This document shows, one piece after another, positions 32,634-44,245 of a stretch of 64,000 bases of DNA. The stretch is from Aptenodytes patagonicus. Taxonomy: Eukaryota > Chordata > Aves > Sphenisciformes > Spheniscidae. Every line of letters starts with the position of its first letter. The stretch's first letter is position 1. The position numbers and the translations under genes were made by a program. The notes beneath the pieces are model-generated. The model did no database searches and had not been told where the DNA came from. It saw nothing but the letters and a program-made list of their open reading frames with translations. Location of the stretch: contig NC_134982.1 of the NCBI RefSeq assembly GCF_965638725.1, positions 61,441,816 through 61,505,815 on the forward strand, in the 5' to 3' direction.

Positions 32634-34184
32634 TCATTCAATTTTCCCGGAGGCTGGTGCATGATAGGGGATGTGATACACCCACTCAATGCCGTGTTCT
32701 TTGGCCCAGGTGTCTATGAGGTTGTTTCGGAAATGAGTCCCATTGTCTGACTCAATTCTTTCTGGGGTGCCATGTCGCCATAGGACTTGCTTTTCAAGGC
32801 CCAGGATAGTGTTCCGGGCGGTGGCATGGGGCACGGGATATGTTTCCAGCCATCCGGTGGTTGCCTCCACCATTGTAAGCACGTGGCGCTTGCCTTGGCG
32901 GGTTTGTGGGAGTGTGATATAATCGATCTGCCAGGCCTCCCCATATTTATATTTCAACCATCGTCCTCCATACCAAAAAGGCTTTAACCGCTTGGCTTGC
33001 TTGATTGCAGCGCATGTTTCGCATTCATGGATAACCTGGGCTATAGTGTCCATGGTCAAGTCCACCCCTCGATCACGAGCCCATCTGTATGTTGCATCTC
33101 TTCCTTGGTGATCTGAGGTGTCAGGGGCCCACTGAGCTATAAATAATTCACCCTTATGTTGCCAGTCCAGATCCACCTGAGCCACTTCAATCTTAGCAGC
33201 CTGATCCACCTGCTGGTTGTTTTGATGTTCTTCAGTGGCCCGACTCTTGGGTACGTGAGCATCTACGTGACGGACTTTTACAACCAGGTTCTCCACCCGG
33301 GCAGCAATATCTTGCCACAATGCGGCAGCCCAGATGGGTTTGCCTCTGCGCTGCCAGTTGCTCTGCTTCCATTGCTGCAACCACCCCCACAGGGCATTTG
33401 CCACCATCCATGAGTCAGTATAGAGATAGAGCACTGGCCACTTTTCTCGGTCAGCAATGTCTAAAGCCAGCTGGATGGCCTTTACTTCTGCAAATTGGCT
33501 CAATTCACCTTCTCCTTCAGCCGTTTCTACAACTTGTCGCATAGGACTCCATACAGCAGCTTTCCACCTCCGATGCTTTCCCACAAGACGACAGGACCCA
33601 TCAGTGAACAGGGCATATTGCTTCTCATTTTCTGGTAGTTCATTATACATTGGGGCCTCCTCAGCACGTGTTACCTCCTCCTCTGGCGATATTCCAAAAT
33701 CTTTGCCCTCTGGCCAATCCATGATCACTTCCAGGATTCCTGGGCGACTGGGGTTTCCTATTCGAGCCCGTTGTGTGATCAGTGCGACCCACTTACTCCA
33801 TGTAGCATCAGTTGCATGATGTGTACGGGGGACCCTCCCTCTGAACATCCAGCCTAGCACCGGCAGTCGGGGTGCCAGGAGGAGCTGTGCTTCAGTGCCG
33901 ATCACTTCCGAAGCAGCTCGAACCCCTTCATATGCTGCTAATATCTCTTTTTCAGTTGGAGTATAGCGGGCCTCGGATCCTCTGTATCCCCAACTCCAAA
34001 ACCCTAGGGGTCGACCTCGAGTCTCCCCTGGTGCTTTCTGCCAGAGGCTCCAGGTAGGGCCATTCTCCCCGGCTGCGGTATAGAGCACATTTTTTACCTC
34101 TTGCCCTGCCCGGACTGGCCCCAGGGCTACTGCATGAACTATCTCCCGTTTAATTTGTTCAAAAGCTTGTCGTTGCTCAGGGCC
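32634..34184 (-). pseudogene. pol: pol fragment: RNase H and integrase core (copy B)
   Basis: Residue-for-residue identical to the 484-codon segment of provirus A, with RNase H Asp/Glu residues, HECETC and the complete integrase D,D-35-E. It is bounded by the same two TGA codons (34185-34187 and 32634-32636). The plus-strand shadow frames opposite it are also identical between copies, which shows that synonymous positions match too. Confidence 0.92.
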
Positions 34185-34727
34185 TCATTTGAAATCGTTC
34201 TTCTTTCGGGTCACTTGATAGAGAGGGTTTACAATCAGACAGTAATTTGGAATGTGCATTCTCCAAAAACCCACAACGCCTGAGAAAGCTTGTGTTTCCT
34301 TTTTGCTAGTTGGTGGAGACATGGCTGTTATTTTGTTGATCACATCCATTGGGATCTGACGACCTCCATCTTGCCATTTTATTCCTAAAAATTGGATCTC
34401 CTGTGCCGGTCCCTTGACCTTACTTTGTTTTATGGCAAAACCGGCCTTCAGCAGGATTTGGACTGTTTCCTTCCCTTTTTCAAAAACTTCTCCTGCTGTG
34501 TTGCCCCACACGATGATGTCATCAATGTATTGCAGGTGTTCTGGAGCTCCACCCTGTTCTAGTGCAGTCTGGATTAGTCCATGGCAAATGGTGGGGCTGT
34601 GTTTCCACCCCTGGGGCAGTCGGTTCCAGGTGTACTGGACGCCCCTCCAAGTGAAAGCAAACTGTGGCCTGCACTCCGCTGCCAAAGGGACTGAGAAAAA
34701 CGCATTAGCAATATCAACTGTGCCATA
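34185..34727 (-). pseudogene. pol: pol fragment: reverse transcriptase palm and thumb (copy B)
   Basis: Same as in provirus A with YIDD and LPQGWKHSP intact. The one base difference, at 34465, changes Ile to Thr just after the palm (KGKE-I/T-VQIL). The one-base frameshift towards the RT N-terminus is at the same place, about 34728-34736. Confidence 0.92.
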
Positions 34728-35086
34728 CCACTGTGGCTGCCTTTGACTCCAGTTCGTATTGAAGTTCTAGCATGTCTGGCACAGCAGCACTCAGTGGTGG
34801 CGTGACTTCATTTAGGCCACGATAGTCTACTGTTAGTCTCCACTCTCCATTAGACTTCCGCACTGGCCATATGGGACTGTTAAAGGGTGAGCGAGTCTTG
34901 CTGATCACTCCTCGGCTCTCCAGTCGACGAATCAGCTCATGAATGGGAATCAAGGAGTCTCGGTTGGTGCGATATTGCCGCCGGTGCACCGTGGTGGTAG
35001 CGATTGGCACTTGTTGGTCTTCGACCTTCAGCAACCCCACAACAGAGGGGTCCTTCGAGAGACCAGGCAAGGTGGACAGCTGTTTA
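34714..35086 (-). pseudogene. pol: pol fragment: RT N-terminus, truncated upstream (copy B)
   Basis: Holds the RT fingers with NSPIWPVRKSNGEWRLTVDY, then loses the frame as in A. The upstream end is cut at 35086, at a point equivalent to 24805 in provirus A, so no protease remains. Two substitutions relative to A (positions 35055 and 35059) lie close to the cut. Confidence 0.88.
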
Positions 35087-35190
35087 TCATAACAGCTGTT
35101 ATCAACTTTGTTCTCATCCTAAATCCAAAACACAGCACTGTACCAGCTACTAGGAAGGAAATTAACTCTATCCCTGCCAAAACCAGGACA
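35087..35190 (-). other. Deletion junction and 5' LTR stub of provirus B
   Basis: The pol sequence ends in GACAGCTGTTTA and is joined through TCATAACAGCTG to an LTR segment beginning GTTATCAACTTTGTTC (about 35098-35190), the first about 92 nt of U3 on the viral strand. ACAGCTGTT occurs on both sides of the joint, so short homology or a small templated insertion accompanied the deletion. Confidence 0.85.
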
Positions 35191-35762
35191 CCTGGCACAC
35201 TTTGTAAGTTGGGTAACCCACTTCCCTCAGTTTTAACTGTGGAAGAAGAACCAGGATTCGTACAAGCACTATGCTGGTACCAGTATGAACATAGGCCATT
35301 TGGGGGGATACTAAAATTTCTGCATTTTCCAAGTATTTCTAAATATTCTCCAAAATTAGTGATGCATTTTAGCATCTATTGATATACACTCTCAAGCACA
35401 ACTGCTGTGAGTTGAAAATCACTGAAAAACTACAAAAGTTTTTGTACAGATATTCATCCAGTAAGGCCCTGCATAGTAGGAGTTACTTTTTGGCTAACAG
35501 AGCTGGTTTTTTGTGTGAAATTGGCAAAGCCCCAAAAGCAGAAACATTCACAGTTTTCAAGTCGCATGAGAACTATAAATCCTAGTTCATATTCCTAACT
35601 AGTTTGAATTTTGGTCTTGCATATTGAATGTATTGACTTAATCAAGGCACATTCCTTTTCCTAAATGCTGCAGTGAATCTAACCAGCCAAAGAAACTTTC
35701 AGCCATGTTCATTTCAATGATTTGGTCTTTTTTTGGATTCTTTTCTAGCAAATTCAGCCTCC

Positions 35763-35765
<3 letters not shown>

Positions 35766-35791
<26 letters not shown>
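35766..35791. repeat. (AT)13 microsatellite
   Basis: Uninterrupted AT dinucleotides, followed after one G by TATAT. Likely polymorphic. Confidence 0.9.
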
Positions 35792-35797
<6 letters not shown>

Positions 35798-36186
35798 TGA
35801 ACAGTAGGTAATAGATAATAATTTCTAGCCATGCAAACAGAATTGGAAATTGTGGTCTGTCTTTGTGCAGTGGTCTTCCTCGCTAATGTTGCCTTTGTAA
35901 TTTAGCTAATAGGGCCAGACTTCAGGGCCTTTGGAACAAACCTCAGTCGAGGTAGAAGGGAGGTGCAGGCTTGCTGTAGCTAATTTCTTTCCCCTAAGAA
36001 AAGTTACTGTCCATTTCTGTCCCTGTCAGCTACTGCAACCTGGCAATTGTTTAAGTTTTTCCTCTTTTCAGGCAGTCAAGGCTCTGACTTCCTATACTTG
36101 CATATTAGAAATTGTATTAATGCTGCAGCCTGTCAGTACGACAAGGATGACAAAATCTGTTTCACTCAGTCTTTCCTCTTATAAAT

Positions 36187-36218
<32 letters not shown>

Positions 36219-36219
36219 A
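36187..36219. repeat. (AAAT)n microsatellite, about 8 units
   Basis: Perfect AAAT tetranucleotide run. Confidence 0.9.
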
Positions 36220-37710
36220 GTTTTAACTAGCAGATGAAACTGCCTGAAATTCTCCTACATTGTCTCAGAGTGGGACCTCAGTCTGAGGCTGAGGGTAACA
36301 GAAAGAACAGATAGAAAATTGTATTTAAAAAGAAAACACCTTGGAAAATAAGAAGCAGTTACAAAATATCTCCAAAAGGTTAATTTTTCTCTGCTGACAA
36401 AGATTATGGCAGAACTCTCTTTTTTTCTCTTGAAAAATCCTGTGGTTTTGAGACTTTATCACTTTTTATGACATTTTGCTAGGGATTTCATCACATAATT
36501 AAACTTTTTAAATAATCCTAACTTTTCATTGCTGTATGTTTCTACAGCAATCTACACATTAAGCAACCTGGAATTGCTCCTGATTTTTGATCTAGAAGCT
36601 TGGCTTTGTGCACAACTTCCCATACATTATCCTTGTTTTGATGTAATAAGATCTACCACTGGGAACTGTGGCACTGGAGACAGGTCTCCAGTCTAGGTGA
36701 TCACAAGGGAACCTTGGGATGCACCACAAGGCTCCCCAGCAAGTAATCCGGACGCCGCTGTTCTGTACCATTTGGGGTATATGTATTTATTCAAGGAATA
36801 GTTAGTTGTTTCATTTTTTCCCTTCAGTGAAGAGAAGCCAATATAATGAACTGAAAATTGTATTTTTATTTGTCTGGGCCTCTGCCAGCTGCTGCTTGTG
36901 AGCATTCAAATCTCATATTTGTTTTTCTTTCTTTGTCTATGGCAGGTCAAATCATCCTCTGGTAGATTGTGATGTACATCTATTAAGATCAGTGGAGTTA
37001 TGCCAGTTTATGTCTGGTGAGGATTATCCTAAATCACTACAGTTCCCTTTATCAGTTGTAATTTTTTGTCAAATTCAGACCATTAAAGCATGACGTTTGA
37101 ACACTATTTCCTTATGAAACTATACTGGTTATAATCTTCAGGAGTATTTAAATGAAAAAGTATTCCTTTTAGGCATAGTGACCCTGCTCTGACACAGTGT
37201 AATGGAACAAGTGGTTTTCTGGGCTCTCTTTCACTCCATGATTCTACATGAATAAAGGTTTCACAACCAAGACATTAAGATTTTACTGAGGAATTACTGT
37301 TCCTGCTAATAATTTTGTTATCTTTATACTACTTTGTGTCGAATACGCTGTACTGACAGATGTGCCTGTAGGATATACATAACATCAGGACTCTCTGCTC
37401 AATACTTTAGTTACAAATACCAAAAAATATGGAAAGAATATGGTTTAAAAATGCATTTGGAACCTGACGGATTTTCTTTTTGTTGACTGTCTTCATCCCA
37501 CGATATCAGAGGGATGCTTGAAGAAATCTGTCCAGCTGATTTCCAGAGAAAGTAAAAATTAGAATTTAAATTCAATATAGCACAGCAGTATAACCACATA
37601 GATTCACACAGAATTTTGTAATAGGATTCTGGAATTACATTCTACAGCATGGGTTATACCTGTGGTGACATAGCAAAAACTGAGTGAGGGTGGGCATATG
37701 TATTTTAGAT

Positions 37711-37827
37711 ATAGAATCATAGAATCATAGAATCATAGAATAGTTTGGGTTGGAAGGGACCTTTAAAGGTCATCTAGTCCAACCCCCCTGCCATGGGCAG
37801 GGACATCTTCAACTAGATCAGGTTGCT
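37711..37827 (-). mobile_element. CR1 LINE, very short 3' fragment
   Basis: Starts with four tail units (ATAGAATCATAGAATCATAG), then GTTTGGGTTGGAAGGGACCT and TCATCTAGTCCAACCCCCCT, the conserved CR1 3' UTR. It is cut off after AACTAGATCAGGTTGC. Only 117 bp long, so it is a heavily 5'-truncated insertion of the same subfamily as the copy at 42 kb. Confidence 0.93.
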
Positions 37828-40800
37828 TGTTGTTAACCTTACAAGTTTGATCCAAAGCCTGTAATAGTGAATCCCCTCGTCTCAGTGATGTGATCTTTAA
37901 GGACAGTTTGTTTCAGCTGAGCGTAGCTGACCTTGTGGATAACTCACTAACGGAAGTCTGAGCTGGCCTCAGCCACCCTTCAGCTCCTTCCAAGCTTTAG
38001 GAAAACCTGGCCGTTTATCCTGCACATTCATTAGTCTATTAATGTTATGTAATTAAAAGAGTTTTCAAATTACTTTCATGAAAGGACCTGGCTATGGGAC
38101 ATGAACAAATATGAGACATTCCACTTCTCTTTAACAAGACAATGCCTACAGTGTTCCAAGGAACTTCCAAGGAACAGCAATGCCATTGAAATGAGATGCA
38201 TTTCTAGGAACTTTTAATTTCATAAAAGCAAATATCAACAAAAATTTTTGCAAAAATAAATAGAACTAGCACTGACAGCGTTAGTACAGTCTAGGAGACA
38301 AAAAAGGGGAAGTGACTGAATGGTTATCTGCAAAATCATGGATTTTCATTTCCATTCATAGTGTTGAAAGCAGCTATGTTTTCACAAACTCTTCCTCTAT
38401 TTTAAGAGTCTCTATCAAGGAAAGCTTGTGGGCAGAAATAAGTCTGGATTCCTAACACGTCAAGTGCAACGCTTGTGTGTTTTCAGGGAGTGAGACCAGG
38501 CTTACTTCAAATCTTTGCAATGTGTGAACAGAACTACTTATTTCACCTTAAGGAAAATCCATTATAATATAACAGAAAACCCAGACACAAGCTCTTCAGG
38601 AGATTTTCTCTTCCAGAACTCTAGTGAAAAAATAAGTGGGCACCCACAGGGACCGCTTAGAAATCTTCAAATATGTTTTCAGAGTATTTGCCAAAATGTT
38701 AAAGCATTTCTCAGTTCTTATAGTGTTTCATCTGTTTCTGGCTTGTTTGGATTGGGTTTTTTTGAGAAATCAATTAGCAATTTTATCAATAGGAACGCTG
38801 CTTCAGAAAATGAGTATTTGCTTTCTTAATCAGTGAAGACTGCACATTGTATACTATGGGCAACACCTCTCTTGCAACACTTCTCTTTTATTTCTTACAC
38901 AAAGGCCACACTAATAGCCACACTAATTCACAGTTATGAACAGAATAACCTCTACACTGTATTTCCCACCGCCCTCTCCCCTAAGGTTAAAATGAAGAGT
39001 TTAATGGTAGGTTGTCTGAATTATGCAACCCCACCCCTGCTGTTAATAGAGCTTAATGGAAACACAGCTACTTCTTTTTATGATCTACAGTATACAGTTC
39101 ACAAAGAAACTGACTGTGTTAGTGTTTTGTCACTCTGCCATCCCAAACAAGAGGTCCACTATTAGAAATTGTGGTTTAATAGAACTAATATTTTCTTTCC
39201 TAAAACTGTAATTATATCTGTGGTATGAAGGAAAGTTCAAGTAAGGGAAGGCTGGCTGAAAATAACTGGTACAAATTTCACAGGTTTAGGACAAGACCTA
39301 GCAGTCAAATGCAGCACTTCACTTAGTGGAATTAAAAACTCAGGATTAGGGTTAGCCTCCTGGGCTTCATATATAATGCGGGAAAGTTAGGTGTCCTAAA
39401 AAATCTATGGTGACATGGTGACCTGAAATATCTACATGCTGAGCAGGAAATCCTCTAAATTTAACCTATAGGAAACACAAGGAAAGGAGGAAAGAAAGGT
39501 AGTCATCTTGAACCTTTCAGTTCTCCAAGGTTTATATGCCAGAATCAGGGTTGAAGGCCCATCTTTACACTTAAGGATACAGAAACGGGAATCTTCTCAA
39601 AAGGATAGTGGGTTTTTTTTTTCCTTTAATTAATGGATCATGACACAACTTTCTGTCAAACATACATGCTGGGGTGCTGTTGCCATATTCAGTGGTAAGA
39701 CTACTTCCCAAGAGACCTCATACCTGGATATTATTACTACAGCATCACTTGAACACAGAGAAGCTTCAGCCATACCATACTTTGATCAGAAGACAGACAC
39801 CGATGCTACTTAGGTGTTTCACTGAACCTCTACTTAACTATCGGCTCCTGAATGCAAGAAAAATAGTATAACAGCAGTTTTCATCCACAGGTACTTTTTT
39901 CTCCCCCTCACTTGCTTCCGTAAGATCCAAAAGATCTCTTAAGCACATATAATTCTTCTAGTGATCAACTTGCATGTTTCACTAACTTTGCACTCAGGGC
40001 TATTGGTCCTGCTCTGTCTCCTTTACTGTTTTCCTGGGGAGTCTGAGCAAGTATCACTGTACCTTCTATATCCACAGCAGTCCAGAACCATGGCAGACCC
40101 ATCCCTCAGCACACTTTCCAATACCTCAGTAGAAACACTATACAATTGGCAAAAGAGGACTGACTTGTCTGGCTGTGGAGGAAGCATCTAGGTTCCTCTT
40201 AAAACAGTTCATGACATGGAAGAGATTTAATAAGACTGTGACAACTGTTTCTCACCAACTTTTGAAAAAAACACAAAGCTACAAGAATTGCTGTTAGTTG
40301 TTGTGACGGATCAGGCAATTATAGCCTGTCATGAGCAGTCTACCTACACTTGCACAACTGTGGCTTCTACTTGAACATTACATCCATAATAAGTAGTTGC
40401 CATGATGGAAGTCTTTAAATCTCTGCTGCATTAGGTTGACTGAAGACATGGTTTTGTTTGAATGCAAGCAAATACCATTTTGACACAGAGACTGAGGAAT
40501 TTAATACAAGCATTTATATAAACATCTGCTGTGAATGCACATAATATTTACATGTAAAAGCACTGCTGAAACATTCCCACATTTACATTGTTCATTCACT
40601 TTTAGAAATTTGCACCAAATGCCAAAGGAAATTCAAGTACTTGAAGTAATGTGGTACATCAAATGGTAGTTATGTTTGGATAGATGTTCCAGGTCTTCAT
40701 TGCCATGTGAATATTCTCTTACAATACAGCAGATCTTTCATCAGCTAATGAATGAATTGGATATAATTTCTTGATTTATAAGCTATAAGGAAGGTTGATT

Positions 40801-42089
40801 GACAGCAAATCTTACAAAAAAGAAACATTACTATTTCCAAGAGGACTAGAAAAAACAGAGGGGAAAACATTGACATCTACAAGACAAGGATAGGTATCTC
40901 ACAAGGGATAGGTATCCCAAACCCAAAACCTCAGTTTGATTGTGGCTGAAAAACTATCCTGCACCTTTGTCCATGACAAGCATTAAAAGCACTAACTGCA
41001 TTTTTGTCAATATTTAGTCCAGTGTTTCCCCATGGAAACAGGCAATTTATAATCAGGTTTAAGTTTACATTAGAGTTAAAATGTATTGCAGAATGGAGTT
41101 AAACCTTTTTGTTTACATTTAGAAGACTCCAGATACAAAATATGAATGGCTACATCTGCCACAATGTTAGAAATTAAAATGGATGAAAAACAGCTTAGTT
41201 GGCTCTAGCAATCCTATGTTCAATTATTTCAGAAGAATCATATAACAAGGTAAAAATTTAGTCTCGTATGTTGTTATCTGCTCTGTTGCAGGATCAAGAG
41301 AAAGGATTCTGTTTCTGGAAACCTGGGTTCACTGGCCACAGAAATAAGCACATCATGCATGAGGGAATCTCAAGTAGGCTCACACACCTTGCTCAGCTTT
41401 CTGCATGTGAGCCAGGAAAAAATTAGTTTTGGTGACATGCTGTGGAGTCACATCCCTGACACATTCCAAATTCACTCAATGGCTTGCTATCATTCTCCGC
41501 AGGTAATCATTGTTCACTTGAGGGACAATGACCTCTGCAAAGAAATATCTAATCATTAACCTAAAGGCCATCTGCCAGATCTCAGCACTTTCTCCTGATG
41601 TTTTCTTAATCCGGTTGGGGGTGCTTCCAGGAGGAATCTTCTGGCAAGCAAATATCAATCAGATATAAAGGAAGTGAACCAGAAAATTAGCAAATACATT
41701 ACAAGAAAGGGAAAGATGTGTTCCTGTTTTAAGGACTAAATGCATTTCTAAGGATCTGTTTAGAGAGGGTGGAGTAAATTTGTCTGAAAAAAATGGTAAG
41801 ATATTTTTCTTTAGAGACTACAAGCAATGGATGAGTTCCTTCATTAGATGTCAGAGTGAAAGCGGATGTCTGAACTGGTCTTCCAAGAAAGAGCAATTTG
41901 CACATCATCCTCAAACATCTCATGTTGGGGGGATCCTGTCTCCTTCATTCTGGAAAAGGGGGATAGTTTGACACCTCTGCTTTCTGTTGTGACTCTTTTG
42001 CTGTCTAAGGGACAAATAAATTCTGGGTTAATGAGGAATAAGAAAAATAAGTTAACCAAGTCTTAAAATAATCAAATCATAAAACCATG
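37828..42089. other. Unique-looking noncoding interval
   Basis: About 4.3 kb without recognised gene or transposon. It has short direct duplications (CCACACTAA twice near 38915, GGATAGGTATC twice near 40890) and open frames up to 110 codons with no recognisable feature. Confidence 0.55.
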
Positions 42090-44245
42090 GAGTCATAGAA
42101 TCACAGAATGGTTTGGGTTGGAAGGGACCTCCAAAGATCATCTAGTCCAACCCCCCCACCATGGGCAGGGACATCTTTAACTAGATCAGGTTGCTCAAAG
42201 ACCCATCCAACTTGACCCTGAACACTTCCAATGATGGGGCATCCACAATTTCTCTGGGCAACCTGTTCCAGTGTCGCACCACCCTCAGCATAAAAAATTT
42301 TTTCCTTATATCCGATCTAAATCGACTCTCTTTCAGTTTAAAACAGTTGCCCCTTGTCCTGTCCCTACAAGCCTTGGTAAAAAGGCCTTTCTCTGTCTTT
42401 CTTATAAGCTCCCTTTATATATTGAAAGGCTGCAATAAGGTCTCCCCAAAGCCTTCTCTTCTCCAGGCTGAACAACCCCAACTCTCTCAGCCTTTCTTCA
42501 TAGGAGACATCTTCCAGCCCTCTGATCATTTTTCATGACCCTCCTCTGGACCCACTACAACAGGTCCATGTCCTTCCTGTGCTGAGGACTCCAGAGCTGG
42601 GCTCAGTCCTCCAGGTGGGGTCTCACCAGAGCAGAGTAGAGGGGCAGAATCACCTCCCTCGACCTGCTGGCCACGCTTCTTTGGATGCAGCCCAGGATAC
42701 GATTGGCCTTCTGGGCTGCGAGCACACATTGCTGGCTCATGTCCAGCTTTTCATCCACCAGCACCCCCAAGTCCTTCTTGGCAGGGCTGCTCTCAATCCA
42801 TCTATCCCCCAGCCTGTATTGATATTGGGGATTGCCCTGACGCAGGTGCAGAACCTTGCACTTGGCGTTGTTGAACTTCGTGAGATTCACATGTGCCCAC
42901 TCCTCAAGGCTGTCAAGGTCCCTCTGGATGGCATCCCGTCCCTCAGGCATGTCAACTGCACCACTCAGCTTGGTGTCATCTGCAAACTTGCTGAGGGTGC
43001 ATTCAATCCCACTGTCTATGTCATTGATGAAGATATTAAACAGTACTGGTCCCAGTACGGACCCTTGAGGGACACCACTTACTACTGGTTTCCACTTGGA
43101 CATTGAGCTGTTGACTGTAACTCTTTGGATGTGGCCATCCAGCCAATTCCTTATCCATCTAACAGCCCATCTGTCAAACCTGTATCTCTTCAATTTAGAG
43201 GTAAGAATGTTGTCGGGGTCCATATCAAAGGCCTTTGAGAAGTCCAGGTAGATACATCAGTAGCTCTTCCCTTGTCCACTCTTCCAGTCAGTCCATCGTG
43301 GAAAGCCACTGGATTAGTCCAGCGTGATTTGCCCTTGGTGAAGCCATGTTGACTGTCTCTAATCACCTCCCCGTCTTTCATATGCTTCAACGTAACTTCC
43401 AGGAGGATCTGTTCCTTATCTTACTGGGCACCGAGGTGAGGCTGACTGGTCACTGGTTCCCAGGGTCCTCCATTTTACCCTTTTTAAAAATGGGTGTGAT
43501 ATTCCCTTTTCTCTAGACACTTCCAGGGACTTCACCTGGCTTCCATGACTTTTCAAATATGATGGACGGTGGCTTAGCAACTATGTCTGCCAATTTCCTC
43601 AGGACCCTGGGATGCATTTCATCGAGTCTCATAGACTTGTATATGTTCAGGTTCCTCAGGTGGTCTCGAACCTGATCTTCTTTTAAGATGGGAGGGACTT
43701 TGTTCACCCAGTCCCTGCCTTGAGCTTCAGGGACTTGAGAGATGTAGGAACCGTGATTGCCAGTGAAAAATGAGGCAAAAAAAAATGAGTACCTCAGACT
43801 TCTCCATGTCAGTTGTCACTTGTTCTCTTGTCTTATTTTTTGGGGGATACATTTTCTTTAATCTTCCTTTCTGACCAATGTACCTGTAGAAGCCCTTCTT
43901 ATTGTCCTTCACATTCCTTGCCAAATAGCTTTCCTGATCCCACCCATACACACCTGTGCAGTGTCCCCGTATTCTTCCCAGGATACGTGTCCCTGGTTCC
44001 ACTGCCTGTGCATTTCCTTCTTACACTTTACTTTGACCAGGAGGTCCTCACTCAGCCATGCCGGTCTCCTGCCTTCCTTGCCCAATTTCTTACACATGGG
44101 AACCGAAAACTCTTGTGCTCTAAGAAAAACATCAGCCGCCAGCTATGTTCTGCTCCTGTATCTTTGAGGGCAATTTCCCAGGGGGTCCTATCCACTAATT
44201 CCTTTAACAACTGAAAGTCCGTTTTCCTAAAATTCAAGGTCTTAT
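42090..44245 (-). mobile_element. CR1 LINE, about 2.1 kb, older copy, 5' truncated
   Basis: The 3' end on the minus strand starts with the AGTCATAGAATCACAGAATG tail, then the GGTTGGAAGGGACCTCC block. The element extends through the C-terminal block, RT and the region upstream of RT up to about 44245 (LNFRKTDFQLLKELVDRTPW-type block). It is a different subfamily from the CR1 at 12 kb, judging from the 3' end and many amino-acid differences. Confidence 0.95.
42603..44237 (-). pseudogene. CR1 ORF2 remains (RT and upstream linker), several frameshifts
   Basis: The minus-strand frames 42603-43223, 43190-43390, 43513-43707, 43727-44002, 43909-44097 and 44052-44237 are successive pieces of one LINE protein. 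The first carries [10 protein letters not shown] and FADDTKLSG (catalytic FADD at residues 80-83) and ends in [13 protein letters not shown]. The others carry [11 protein letters not shown], the GPDG-equivalent [20 protein letters not shown], and the linker with NKKGFYRYIGQKGR. At least four shifts or stops separate them, so the copy is dead and clearly older than the 12-kb one. Confidence 0.92.

Larger units (their letters stand above)
31284..35190 (-). mobile_element. Provirus B: internally deleted ERV-L-like provirus, same family as A
   Basis: 3.9 kb on the minus strand, flanked by CCTGG at 31279-31283 and 35191-35195, so it is its own insertion and not a duplicate of locus A. It has a full 3' LTR, a polypurine tract, the noncoding 3' segment and pol back to the RT N-terminus (35086). 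All of protease, gag and primer site and most of the 5' LTR are missing. Only about the first 92 nt of the 5' LTR remain at the right edge. The pol part is almost base-identical to A over about 3 kb and carries the same frameshift and both TGA codons, while LTRs and the 3' segment differ by a few percent. Confidence 0.94.
35196..37710. other. Unique-looking noncoding interval
   Basis: About 2.5 kb, AT-rich, with two microsatellites listed separately and no open frame over 90 codons. Nothing else was recognised. Confidence 0.55.

Noticed and set aside
31284..35190. Provirus B as part of a segmental duplication of locus A
   Set aside because: Flanking DNA is different and B has its own target-site duplication CCTGG, so it is an independent insertion; similarity is confined to the element.
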